A DNA stretch of 64,000 nt, taken from NCBI GenBank assembly GCA_947034895.1, contig OX344761.1:93881447-93945446 (forward strand). Reading direction: 5' to 3'. The position numbers were made by a program, and so were the translations under genes. This document shows positions 46,139 to 58,133 of the stretch, in pieces. The DNA is from Rhytidiadelphus loreus (taxonomy: Eukaryota > Streptophyta > Bryopsida > Hypnales > Hylocomiaceae). Position 1 is the first letter of the stretch, and each line of letters begins with the position of its first letter. Under the pieces are notes generated by a model, which was given only the letters and a program-made list of their open reading frames with translations, was not told the DNA's origin and searched no databases.

Positions 46139-48557
46139 CTACACTAAAAAGGATATTTAGTGTTGGATTACATTTAGTGTAGTTACCACCCTACTTGACC
46201 CTATACTAAATGTCAATTTTAGGACGATTAGTGTAGTGCTAAACTTCAATGCGCCGCCTTTGTGTTGTCTTCACTTTTGTCATCTCCTTCCTTGGACTTC
46301 TTTCCTGGACTTCCTTCCTAGACTTCCTTTGCAATCTGCTTTTGCGACCTTACCTTGTATGTTGCCTTTTGGGTCTCTCAACAATTCCGACTTAGTTACC
46401 TTACCGCTTGGCTTGGCTTGTTCTCCTTTGTTGCTCTCCCGCTTCTCCGCACTTACAATTCCTTGAGTGAGTGAACTTCTTTGTGTGGGTGGTGGTGGTT
46501 TATACTCCCGCATTCCCGCCTCCCGTGAGCGGTTTGAATCTCCTGCCTAATCCGCTCCTGCTTGCTTCACTGCTCCTTCTTCCAGCAATTTCGGCTTCCG
46601 ACAATTTCAGCTTCATCCAAGTTTGTTTTTCCCCTATTCATTGATCCGTCGACCTTTTTTTTTTTTTTTTCCGCCAGTGCCCTGTCGACATTTTTGCTGA
46701 TCTTGCTTCCCATTCTAGGAATCCGCCATGGCTGACGCCCCCCCGAGCACCCCCCGATGCTTACAACAAGTTTCTACAATTGCTATTCGCAAACGCATCA
46801 TCACTTAGATGGTTCAAAATGAACTTGTGCACAGCTTTCCTGGGCTCTACATTCGCACCATCAATACATTTCCCGAGCATTTTCGAGCTCAAAAGAGTGC
46901 CAACCTTATTCGAGCTTCCCGATGGTGGGCTCAACGTCAACAATTTTGCAATGAAGGAGAAGCGGCCAATACATCTCCACCAATTTCTTGCACTCGGAGC
47001 CGGGATGGTGGGCGAAAACAACTCCGCACAAAGGCAGCTCTCGGTCGTGGGCCCAAGCGAGCTGAATGGGTACTTTGGATCTACCCTATATTTTTGGATG
47101 CATTTGACAAATTTAGGAAGGCTGGTGTCAAATTTTCATCCAAATTACTCATTGAACTGGCTATGACCATCTTATTGGATCCTACCTCTCCATATACAGC
47201 CGAATCTTGTGATCCAAAGGACAATGTCCTACTCATGGCCAAGTTGACCCCAAGTTGGGTTCAACAATTTATGCACGTGCACAACATTGTTTTGTTGTCA
47301 CAAAGGGGACGTTTGTCTTGTAGTCCCGAGAAGGAACTACAAATTGAGAGGGCAACAGCTTACCATCTAGGTGTGCTTCAAAGAGGGTTCCAAGCCGGTG
47401 TTTTCAATGAAAATCTCATGGAAAACATTGACGAAACTCATTTTGTTGTAAATTTAGACAATGGTCGGACATTGGGATTTAGGGGAGATATGAGTGTCAA
47501 GTATGCCGAAGTGGTTTCGGGGGGAGATTCTATGACCATGGTCATTAGAATTTCCGGAGGGCGTAGATCAATGATTGAAGCCCCTATGCTGATTTTTACC
47601 AATTCCAACAGCAATTACCCTATTCGGGGCTTGGAAGACAATATTCCAGGAGTATGTTACAGATCTAGGCCTAAGGGCTAGATGGACCAGAAACTTTTTG
47701 CTGAATTTTTTGCTGAACCCCGAGCCTTCCAAGCTGATGTTCATGGCCGTACAAAAGTCATTTGGGTTGACAATTGTACAGGTCATAGTATAACCCCAAC
47801 ATTATCGGCTGTTTTGGAAGCAAAACAGACCAGTCTTAGGTATTTGCCACCTTGTTCTACACATTTGTATGTCAACCGGCGGATACATTCATCATTTCCA
47901 AGGTCAAGGATGCTTGGACCAAGCGATGGGAAGCAAAAAAGGCCGAGCTCATTACAGCCAATGCTTGGCAAAATACTCCTCGGGTTGATGGGCAGTGGTC
48001 AGGAAAACTCACAAATCCAGGAAAAAGATTTTTCCTACAGCTGGCTGCAGATAGCATTGAGGATGTGAACAAAGAGGTAGATTGTGATAATTTGTCATAT
48101 GCTAGGAAAGCTATGATTAGATCGGGTATGGCTTTGGGTGTTGATGGCACTTGGAGTGTCAATCAACTTTTTCCACATTTGCGGGAAATTATAGCCAAGC
48201 ATGAACCATACTTCCATGGACAACAAGTTCCAGCCCAAGTATGAAATCTGTATTTTTTTGGCTCTAAATATTAATTTTTTTTCCCCTTATTTGATGTTCA
48301 AAGACTTCTTTTATTGCACATGTTTTCCACATTTTCTACTCCTTCCATCATTTTCCTTGTCTTTAATCTTTTTCTTTCCAAATTCTTTTTTTACCTTCTA
48401 ACACTAAATGTAAACCTCTTCATATTTCAGATTTACCATAGAGTACATTTAGTGTTAGAAATTACATTTAGTGTTACTTACTTTAGTAGGATAAATGATA
48501 TTTAGTGTCATGGTTTGCAAATAGTGTTGCCAACACTAAATATCCTTTTTAGTGTAG
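46139..48557. mobile_element. pogo/Tc1-mariner-like transposon with 28 bp inverted ends
   Basis: Perfect 28 bp inverted repeats start CTACACTAAAAAGGATATTT (46,139-46,166 and 48,530-48,557). The element can be read as TA-CACTAAAAAGG...CCTTTTTAGTG-TA, with TA as target duplication, giving 46,142-48,554 (2,413 bp). Extra acatttagtgt words lie just inside both ends. It encloses a DDE_1-type transposase. TA duplications and such transposases are typical of pogo-like elements. Perfect ends suggest a young insertion, while its gene is already broken. Confidence 0.88.
46809..48244 (+). pseudogene. pogo-like DDE_1 transposase (one stop, one frameshift)
   Basis: The frame opening at 46,809 runs to TAG at 47,679-47,681 and continues in frame with MDQKLFAEFFAEPRAF. 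A frameshift near 47,866 then follows, after which STHL continues as VCQPADTFIISKVKDAW to 48,244. Catalytic residues are visible: the first aspartate in NIDETHFVV, the second in VIWVDNCTGH and the third in QPAD. The PKG-stop-MDQ context probably held tryptophan (TGG to TAG). The N-terminal part (to about residue 140) would be the DNA-binding region, but no clear helix-turn-helix was identified. It would act on the surrounding inverted ends. Confidence 0.82.
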
Positions 48558-49300
48558 TGCTTCAATTCATCGAGTGTCCTGCAATCGACTCAGGCGTACA
48601 ATGCATCGATCCTGAAGTCTGACTGCTCTAGTACATATTTTATATCTGCAAAGATGCATGAATAGTCTCTGCATTATTTATTTATTTATTTTAATTAATT
48701 ATTTATTTACTTCTCCGAGTAATTGTCCAACGGAATTGGGCCCAAAGTTAGTTGATGGAATTGGACTAGTCTATTAATGGCGAACAATAATGGATTGGTT
48801 TACCTTATATGTACCCTGTAATTTTGGCATGGCTATGCATTTGACACTACCACCAAAAGAAAACTCAACAATTAGAATTCACAATCTTAAAATGGGGTTA
48901 TCTTTAAGGTGGTATGCTCTACAAGTACCCATCTTCTTCAAACCACCCCTATTTTTAGGTAGAAAATGGAGATGGGGTGATCCTTAAATGGACGACTTTA
49001 GCAATTGAATGCATCGAGGAAAAATTGTTTTTCTATTGCAAGAGCCAATCATTGTCTTTGATTTCCACACATCTTTTTACAAGTTACAAGTGCATGGATT
49101 TTGGGAGACCTCTGGTCACAAATAGGTGCCTATGCCCTGAATCTTTGAAAATTTATAAGTAATTCAAAAATTCTTTGAAAAATACAAAACCACTTGTGTT
49201 AGGTTGTACATCTATTATTCTTTCTCTGGAAAATGATCTAAAAATAATTCTATCCACAGAAGCCTACAAAAAAGGCGGACCAGCCCTGAAATCTTACTAC
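48558..49300. other. Spacer between the pogo element and the receptor gene
   Basis: AT-rich with a tattta-rich run near 48,678-48,710. No supported gene. Confidence 0.5.
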
Positions 49301-52300
49301 CTTACTGTTTGTGACTGAGCAGCACCCAGGCTCTTGATCTCTGGCACAAGGTCCAGCAGCTCATTCAACTCCGTCCCTTTTCAAAGTCCAGCTTCGCCGC
49401 GGTTCGTCTTGCCACCCACAACCAACCAAGTGTCATCTTGCAGTGCCCAAACCTGCGAGTGCGAAAGGTAGCTGATGACCGTGGTGAGCATCCATCCAGG
49501 GCAGTTGGGGGGAATCACTCGGGGCATCATTCTTTCTTGCTGGATGAGAGTTGGGTTACCACCAACTGAAACACTACAGTACTACCGCAACGAAATGAAC
49601 GAATGCACACAGTTCCAGGCAGACCTGCCTGAGTGATCTTCAACACAGCATTTCTTGGAAGCAACTCATCGTGCAGAAAGCAACAAGCCCTGGCATTGGT
49701 CTCCTACGGGCAGAACTGAGTGAACAGTGAAAGTCTGGCAGCTTTACATCCAGTGTTGCAACAGTGTTTTCGTGAGGGCTCTGTCCTCTGCTGGTCGACT
49801 GGCGTTTTTCTTACGCAAGGGATCTCTTCTCCGTCCAGTCCTTGGACCCCAACCTCGAGCTCTGCGACACTTGTGAGGGAGTGGAAGTCCTGTCGATGAG
49901 CTTTTGTTGCGAGATCAGAGAGATTATTCCGAGGGCCGTCGGGTGAAACTTGTGCCTTGAAGAAATTTTCTGCCGTATGAGGTGAGTGCTTACCCGCTTT
50001 TCATCACTCAGCGTCCTTGAAATTGTTGTTGTGTTTCCTTTTTCGTGTCAGGTGGAGACACCTTGCTGTTGCTGGTGAGCGTAGTGAGTACTATTGTTGG
50101 ACTTGGTCAGTTTCTTGGTGGGAAAGGCAAGAAGAGTCCAGCGCAGCAAAGATTTCGTTGCTTCGGGTACCGACAATTTCGATTCCATGGGCGGGCGGTA
50201 TTCCAATACTTTTGGCACCTTTTAAGACCCTGTGTCTGTGAAACATAAAGCCGTGTCTGTCCTAGATTTCAGATCTTCGTGTACATCTGTGTCACCGTTT
50301 TTGGAGCTGTATTTGTGCCATTTGAACGAAATAGATTATCGTTTGCACCAGTTCCGCAGGGTCCAGTTTTGCGGTAAGTTAGATGATTGAAAACTGCTTC
50401 AGATTTTCTGGTGGTGCACATCGTTTTCGAGCCGTATTTCGCAGTTGTCTACGATTTGAGGTGGCGATTTGGGAAGCCCCTTCCTCTGGACCGCCCTGCA
50501 CTGCGCATGACATAGAGGAAGCGTGATCGACGAAGTTCTGGAGGCCCCAGCTTCAGATTCATGTTCAGTAACTTTTAGAGGATAGCGATCGAATGAATGA
50601 ACTTAGTAATTTTTACTCCCCCCCGTATACTTGTATTTTCATTACCCCCGTATTTACATATTTTAGGACTGCACCCGTACATGTATCCGTGTAACCCATC
50701 CGTATTCTGTAGAATATCGTATCTCATATTCCATACACGTATACATACACCATACATACATGTATTCCGTATTGTACATCCATATTCCATACACGTATGT
50801 ATTTCATATATGTTCTGTATCGTATCTGTTTAAAAAATTGGTTTTTTTTTGGGTGGTTGGGCGAATCGGGTGTTCTATTTGAATTTTGATGAATTTAAAT
50901 CAGTTAGGGGTCAAGGAAGGGAGGGGAACTTCTCTTTTATGGGATGGTGGGAGGGCAACACTAGTTCTTCAAATTTGCATGTTTAGTAAGTAAATATGAT
51001 CTAATGCAAGATTATAGGTTTAGGACTTTGTTTGGAGGTTGAAAATGGTTGTAGTAATGTTTGTTTGTAATGGACTTATACAAGAGGACATTGGCAAGAA
51101 TTGGAGCCATATTTTTGCTCTTTAGAGTTGAGTTGATTTTGGTAGTTTGATATTTGGAGACTTCTTTTGATTCTTTCTAAAGTTTACCTAGAAGGTTTAC
51201 ATTAGAAAATTTTAACAAGAGAAAACAAAGCATCAACCACAAATATTCTCTTTCATGTAGGACTATCCTCAACTATCCTCAAGGCAAAGGTGGTTGATAT
51301 TTGTGGTTGTTGCTATTTGTTTGTTTGTTTTTGGGGTTGAATTTTTTTGTACGTATATCATTTACACATTTGGAATTGGAATTTCATTGCAGTGGTGCAA
51401 TTTTGATGCTAGAAATCATGACATATTTCTTCACAAAGGTGAAATTTCAAGCCACAAACTAGGGTGAGCATGATTATATGTTTTGGTCCACCCTTGGTTT
51501 GAATTTGGACAAACTATTGGAATATCATCATTGTAACAAAATTGACGTTCTATGTAGTAATATACTTGATTTTCCATGTGATAGAATCATTTTTGGGTGG
51601 TTGTCTATACAAATGGATATGGAGAGGTTTTGGTTTTGTGAGAAAGCATATAGAGAGGAGTTTTTTATGTTATAAGATGTCCTATCTACCACCCTATTGT
51701 AATTTGTTTGAGTCAAGTGTAAGCTATTGAATGCTATTGAAATATGATATTGGCCATTCTTGTAGTTCTAGAATCTAGATTTTAGACCTTTTTGTACATA
51801 TATGTCATAACTTTTGGATACAAATGTGTGAGAATTTGATGAAGTTTTCTCTAGTGGATAGAGTTTGATATAGCTAATGTGTATAAAAAAGTATGAAAAC
51901 TATCTCTTATAATATTGTGTTATGAACTTATGATGTGTCTTATCTAAACTTGGTTGACTCAAAAATGCTTTGCTATATTTGTTGTGGTATCTTTTTTATT
52001 ATATGACTATGTTTTCTAGCATATTTCAAGTGTACCACGAAGTTTGAAATCAATTTTTAATACTCTTGTTCAAATATAATACTAGTTTCTCTTAGATGGT
52101 TGAGTGAAGCCTCTATATTTAGTTGCTAACAAACTTGCCTTTGATTTGAAACAAAGTTTTTCTTAAGATTGTTTTGAATAATTAGTAAATAATAATAGTT
52201 GTATTTATAATTTTACAATTACAAATCCACTAAAAAACTACTTTAATTTTGACAATATAAAGAAGGTAATTAAATATTTGTGCATTCTTGCCCTTTCAAT

Positions 52301-54204
52301 TAGCACTTTTTTTTTGTATTGACAAAATTGACTTTTTAAATCATTTAGAAACTATAAAGCATTATATTCTTACAAAGTGTGAAGGATCATGTTTTAAATT
52401 TATGCATGCGTAATCATTTTATTGATATTTTAGTTATTTGGGAGATATATCATTTTGATACCTTTCAATTTTACAATACGTTGATTAGTGAATGCCAATA
52501 CTTAAAGGGTTTAAAATGTCCAAAATTAATTCCATACTTGGAATTTTCATAGCAAAGCCCATTTGTATATTTCCACAAAAATATATAAATCATCAAATAG
52601 TTCTTTATATAGAAAAACAATGAATCATGTCAAGTATATGAATATGAACAATTTAATCGAATCAAATAGAAACAAAATACTTGATTTCATTTTACATATT
52701 TTTCTTTAAAAAAATTAAGAGCTAGTACTTCCCATTCTCATTGAAGTGTTTTTAAATTTTGGTGTGTGTGATGAATGTTAATGTTGATGTTTGGTCTTTT
52801 ATAATTAATGATTCATTTGAACTATCAATGTTTAACTTCTCCTAGATTTCTTTTAGATTTCTTTTTGAAGATTTGAAAATTCTAAGAAACAATGAAAGGT
52901 AGTGCATTTGCTATATGAAAATTAATGCATTGTTCTCTGCAAATGCTCCAATATTTTTTAAATTTCTGGTTGACCATGCATCTTTATGAAATTTCAAATT
53001 AAGTTATGAATGATTGTATTGAGGAGTGAACTTTGTCTTCAAGCTCATCTTTATTACTTATTAGTCACTTGAATGTTTTTAGATTTTATTTTACAATAAC
53101 ATTAATAAATCTTAGCATGTGACTAAATGCTTATGGCATCTTAACTACATAGTGCCTATATTCAATTTAGAGCACTTTAAATTTAAGAGTGTTTCAATTA
53201 AGCAATATTGAATATACTAATCTTAGATTTAATCATGCTCTCTCTATGTAGTCATCTGCTTTAAATTGGTTTTTAACTACGATAAAGAGTTTAACTATGG
53301 ATTTTCAAAGTGTTAAAGATAAGTGTATTGAAATTTGATATAGACTCCCACGAATAGTGGGAGTATATTTTAGGCAAGAATTTGAAGTGACTTGATTTTA
53401 GAAAGGGGTTACAATTAGGTGTTGTTGCTTTATATTGAGGTATCCATATATATTGTCTAGCTCAAAGCTTTCGTCCCATTACTTCCATCTTCAATTTTAG
53501 GGATTCCAAAATCAACCAATGCCCTCCATTTTTCTTTGTAAGAAACGTTTGTTGATAAAACTTATGGCTTGTTGTGATGGAATTGTTATCAATGTGCATT
53601 TTTCCCTTGGGAATTTTTACTTGAGTGTATCTTATTTACACAAGAATGATTGAAATAACTCAAATTTTTTAGACTTTGCAACCTTGAAAGACCTTTGAAT
53701 TGTGCATTGAAGGTAATACCATTGAAAGTAGTACCACTCTTATGATTCCATAACTTTCATGGAGGTTAAATAAAGAGTTGTTTCTCAATCAATTTTGATG
53801 GACGTGAATTTGGTTGTTTGGCATTTTGGACACCTTAGTTTCAGTTTGCATTGTCATCCCATATTAATGTTATATCTACAATGTGAGTGTTGCTTGGGCA
53901 TTTTTTTCAGTCTTTTAATTTTTGAAGGTATGTTTTAGACTTATGTTGAAGTGTTAGAAGGGAAGTGATATATTGGCAATGATTAGATGACTTGATCACA
54001 TCATTTTTCTTAGAAGTTGTTTGAATTCAGTTTTGTCTACTGTCATTGATTGTATATCTTGTATTTTTGTAGTGTAAAGTAATTCAAATTGTATTATTTT
54101 CTTATTTATATTTCAATTGAATTTGCAGGCAATGAGTGCTACAACATGATGCCAAAGTTCTTGTAACTTATTCATGAAGCTCCACAACTTCTATTGGTTC
54201 AACA
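49301..54204 (+). promoter_or_regulatory. Promoter and spliced 5' leader of the receptor gene
   Basis: Bases 49,300-50,560 have higher G+C than the flanks. Splice-like borders suggest leader exons ending at 49,981 (GAG/GTGAGT), running 50,052-50,373 (CAG acceptor, GCG/GTAAGT donor) and restarting at 54,129 (TTTGCAG acceptor), which leaves a leader intron of about 3.75 kb (50,374-54,128). That intron holds a cgtat-rich imperfect repeat (50,620-50,830) and AT-rich DNA with no gene. In the last leader exon two short upstream frames (54,132-54,149 and 54,146-54,166) and one overlapping frame from 54,174 precede the main ATG, which would limit translation. Inferred from sequence only. Confidence 0.5.
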
Positions 54205-55938
54205 ATGGCGAAGCCTTTGAAACTATTGAAGGCAACGACTTTGAAACTATCAAAAGTTTTTTGTTTTTGTTGTCGGAAACTAGTGACGTCCCATGTGCAA
54301 CATCCTTCAACTGAACAAAACGATGACCAAAATGTGAGGATTCTTTCTTTGGAAAATACTGCTATTGAAAGGAATGATGGTGGTGATGTTAGGGTTGTTC
54401 ATACAAATGTACCTTCTAGTGTACATTCCGATGGTGACCATTTGGTTTCACTGCCTACTCCAATATATGATGATTTCATGCACTGGTATGAAGAGTATTG
54501 TAAGAAGGTGGACCAAATATTGGCAAGAGATGATTTGCGTATATTGAATGCAAAGCAATGTCGACATTTGGTCCAAAAGCTTCAGCTTGTAGTGGATTGG
54601 ATATTGAAGGAGATATATTCTTTTGGTCGTGTTGAGGAGTTCAAATTCATCTTGAAGGACATGCAACGTCTTGTGTTCAAAGCATTTTCACTAGTTGAAG
54701 ATTGCGGACGTGAAGATTTATTTGTTTCAGCTATTTTTCAATTGGAAAATGAAGAATCATTTCGAGAGTTGTTATTGGAGTTGGAGAGTTGCTTCAAAGC
54801 CATGGATGTGAAGATTCAATCTAAGGAGGAGATTAAATCATTTGATTTTGGGATTGCCTCTTGTGAGGATGTTCAACTCAATCGAGATAATTTCAAAAAG
54901 ATATTGAAAAATCAAAAGATTTCTTCAGTGTCGGAAGTATCTTCTAAACTAACAAAGTATTTGTTGGAGAGGTTGGAGACCCTTGATCATGTTAAAGGAG
55001 GTGAATTGGATACTTTGAAGTTTGTCGATTGTGGTATGTTTCAGAAAGGCAAACAATTGGGTGAAGTTGGAGGTGATGGTTCTGTTTACGAGTCAATGTG
55101 GTTGGGCCTCACTTGTGCTACCAAAATCTTGAATAACTGTGAAGGACCATGTAGTAAGAAGACAATGGAGAATTTTCGTAAAGAATCGAGCATTCTTGCA
55201 GGCTTGAATCATCCTAACTTGGTTAGGTTCATTGGTATGGGTAAAGGTGATGATGGATGGCCTTTTTTGATGATGGAAAAGATGGATACAAGTGTGAAGA
55301 ACTTAATTGTTGAATACATTTCAGAAGGACTTTATTCGCTTCCCTATGATGTTTTGCTTGATGTTATTCAACAAATAGCAAGTGGTATGTATTATTTGCA
55401 TGATATGCATGTGGCACATCGTGATTTGAAGCCTGGTAATATTCTATGGACTCCATTGAAAGAGCATGAGCAATCCATCCCATCTTCAAGTTCCTTTGGA
55501 TACATAAAATTGACTGATTTTGGTATTTCTAAAATTGAAGTTGGGAGTGAGAGTTTTGAGCCGGACAATATGGGCACCTCTATATATCGGGCTCCAGAGG
55601 TCTTGAGAATCCATACTGAGGGCAATGCAAATTATTTTCAAGCTGATGTTTATTCGTTTGGCATTACATGTGCCGAGCTTTTGAGTGGTAGGTTGTCATT
55701 CGATCAAGAACAACCAAGTTATTTTTCGAGAGCTTTATATGAGAAGGTCAAAGCTGGAATGTGCCCTGATTTACCAAGCTATTGTGGAGAATTGAGCAGT
55801 TTGATAAGGGAATGTTGTGCTTTCAATCCTTTTGAAAGGCCAACCTTTTCAGAGATATGGAAGCGACTAAGGACCATGAAAATCAATTATTCGGTTGGAC
55901 AAGAAGGACTTGAATCACCCATTTCCTCTTCAAGTGAG
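54205..55938 (+). CDS. Kinase-NB-ARC-LRR receptor, exon with kinase domain
   Basis: ATG at 54,205 starts a 578-codon exon. Residues 1-30 are basic with a CFCC cluster that could be lipidated at the membrane. Residues about 85-215 are helical (QLVVDWILKEI, RLVFKAFSLVEDC) and may form a four-helix bundle of the HeLo/MLKL type; this is inference. The kinase spans about 275-565: glycine loop LGEVGGDGSVYES, ATP lysine in CATKIL, HRDLKPGN near 405, DFG near 437, APE near 462, and the subdomain XI arginine in FERPTF. All key catalytic residues are present, so it should be active on Ser/Thr. The exon ends at GAG/GTATGA (55,938), phase 0. Kinase-NB-LRR fusions are known as an intracellular immune-receptor class of mosses. 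Confidence 0.9.
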
Positions 55939-56253
55939 GTATGATGCAAATTGTATTGAATGAATCATGCAAAATTATATCAAAAAGTATAATCACATAC
56001 AAAGTTTCCAGAATGTATGTTAGAGTTTAACAAGAAAACTATTAATTAAATATATCATGCAATAGTACTTTTTCTTAAATCTTAAACCTTTTTAATATCG
56101 ATAGATTGCTTAAATTAAATAATGCACTTGTGGTTTGTTTCTACTCCAACTCCATTTGCATTGTTTTAATCATTTTCATATACCTTAGCACTTTGTTTTT
56201 TAATAATTGTTGTTCTAATATTTATGAGATTGAATTGATTGTTACAAATGTAG
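55939..56253 (+). other. Intron of the receptor gene
   Basis: AT-rich, with GTATGA donor and AAATGTAG acceptor; phase 0 on both sides. A short in-frame stop follows the donor if it is not removed, giving a kinase-only product. Confidence 0.8.
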
Positions 56254-57360
56254 GTTCATGAAACGATGCCAAATGTAGAGCATCTAAAGTTATTTGGTGT
56301 TGATGAAAAAGTCGAGGAGGTGCAAAATTACCTACAAAATGTAAATTCATTGGGCATCATTGGTATGGGTGGAGTAGGGAAAAGCACTCTTGTTCAAGCT
56401 TTACTTCATGCTGAAGAAGGAAATGCAAAGTTCAACAAAAGATGTTTCCATTATATTGGAAGGCTTCAAAGTGATGAAAAATGCTTACAAATATTACAAG
56501 ACATATTGACAAAATTGGGTGTTGACAAGGAATTGGAAAATTTATCCCATGGACAAAAAGAGTTAATGGAGGCCTTGGCAAAGAATAATACACTCCTTAT
56601 TTTGGATGATGTGTGGGATTCAAGCCATTTCAACAAAATCATATCACAAGACATCTTTTCTTCACGTCCCAATTCAACATTGGTTGTGTGTTCACGCAAT
56701 TGGGATGCAATAAAGGATCGTGTTAAAAAAAGATATGATTTACATCCTCTAATAGATCGAGATTTGACTTTGAAATTGTTCGCTACTCATTGCTTTGGTG
56801 ATGGAGAGGTCAATATGCCCAATATTTTCTCAGAAGTGGGTTCAATGATTGTTGAAGCTTGTATGGGTTTGCCTTTGAGCTTGAAGGTCCTTGGTGCATT
56901 CTTGCATGGTAAGGAGAGGTTGAGAAGTTGGGAGAGAGTGTTGCAGCGATTGAAAAGGGGTCGATCACCACAAACTGGTGATGATTGGAGTATCTTTAAA
57001 GTATTGAAGATTAGTTTTGATGGATTGGAGGAGTTAGAAAAAACCATGTTTTTAGACATTTGTTGTTTTTTCCTAGAGGATGTTTATGGTGGAAGGTTTC
57101 ATATTCACTCTAATTGTACCAACTTACTTACTTATGGTGAAAGTTCTTTGATGAAAGCATTTGAGACATTGCAACATCGTTCATTAGTAGAAGTAAGTGA
57201 TGGGATCTTGCACATGCATGATCACCTTCGTGACATGGGTCGAGAGATTGTAGAGTTGAAATTTGATGCTCAATCTTCTAGCCTTGGCAAAGACAAGAAG
57301 TATGGTGGGACTCGTCTTCGATTTCCAAGTGCAAATACATTTGAGCAAATGAAAAGAGAG
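56254..57360 (+). CDS. Kinase-NB-ARC-LRR receptor, NB-ARC exon
   Basis: Starts VHETMPNVEHLKLFGVDEKV in phase with the kinase exon. The NB-ARC motifs are complete: P-loop GMGGVGKST (about 56,362-56,388), kinase 2 LLILDDVW, RNBS-B STLVVCSRNWD, GLPL in CMGLPLSLKVLG, RNBS-D MFLDICCFF and MHD in LHMHDHLRDMGREIV. The domain should bind ATP/ADP and act as the switch of the receptor. The DDVW ending and MHDHLRDMGREI are close to TIR- and CC-type plant receptors, showing the common NB-ARC core. It ends at GAG/GTTAGT (57,360), phase 0. Intact, with no stop. Confidence 0.92.
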
Positions 57361-57565
57361 GTTAGTTTATATTTTAAATGACTTTTAAGATACTTACAGC
57401 CATTTGGATGAAGGTTGTTTTACTTGGTTTTATTCATAATTTGATTGCTTGATCATATTGATCATATCTCTATAGTGTAATCATGCAATTTTGAAGTGGT
57501 TTAAAGTTTGAGTAGTAAATTAAAATTGTGGGACTCATAACGTGGGATATTATATGTGTGAGCAG

Positions 57566-57686
57566 GATTTTAACTTCAAAAATCTTGAAGGGCTTTTGTA
57601 TCAAGTATCAAGGGAAGATGTTACCTTGAACAAGTATTTGAATGAAGAGAATTATCCAAAGCTTCGAATTTGTTTTGTTCAAACAA
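57566..57686 (+). CDS. Receptor linker exon
   Basis: Between an AGCAG acceptor and an A/GTAAGT donor lies a 40-codon in-phase exon, DFNFKNLEGLLYQVSREDVT to PKLRICFVQT. Position and content suggest the linker between ARC2 and LRR. The next join is not resolved: a candidate exon at about 58,050 (TTAG acceptor) continues NAQIVQKFEKRLNGEYDPLY, but its frame is not that of the LRR exon, so a further intron or a frameshift lies between 58,080 and 58,180. Confidence 0.7.
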
Positions 57687-58133
57687 GTAAGTAAATGACA
57701 AGTCAATATTCATTTGTACATTATAATGAGATTCATTTTGCATGTCTAGATTTATTATCAAACCAAATTAAACTTCTATGTTGGGTACTTTGTTCATTGG
57801 ATAAAGTAGGCAGAGTGATTAAAAATAGTAACCAATAGTTTGAAATAGAAATACTTAAAAATAATATTTTCATATTCATTTGCTTAAACAATATTTGAAC
57901 TTACCAACATATACCATTCAATAGAGACTTTATAGTCTGCTCTTTCACAACTACTTTCCTAACATTAAATTAAGTTTTAAATAATACAAAAGTAATTGGT
58001 TTTAATATTTAACCCTTTGAAGATTACTATTGACTAACTTATTACTTAGATGCACAAATTGTCCAAAAATTTGAGAAGCGTTTGAATGGAGAGTATGATC
58101 CCCTATATCCTTTCGTCTTTAACACTTTAAATT

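Noticed and set aside
137..47681. Alternative genetic code or programmed readthrough to explain the many in-frame stops
   Set aside because: All three stop codons are involved, and the receptor gene and DUF7869 gene use normal stops without interruption.
46139..48557. CACTA (En/Spm) element because the ends contain CACTA
   Set aside because: No 3 bp duplication, and the enclosed transposase has DDE_1/pogo motifs.
50017..50248. Short plus-strand frames at 50.0-50.25 kb as a gene
   Set aside because: They cross a likely splice acceptor at 50,051 and show no family motif; better read as leader exon.
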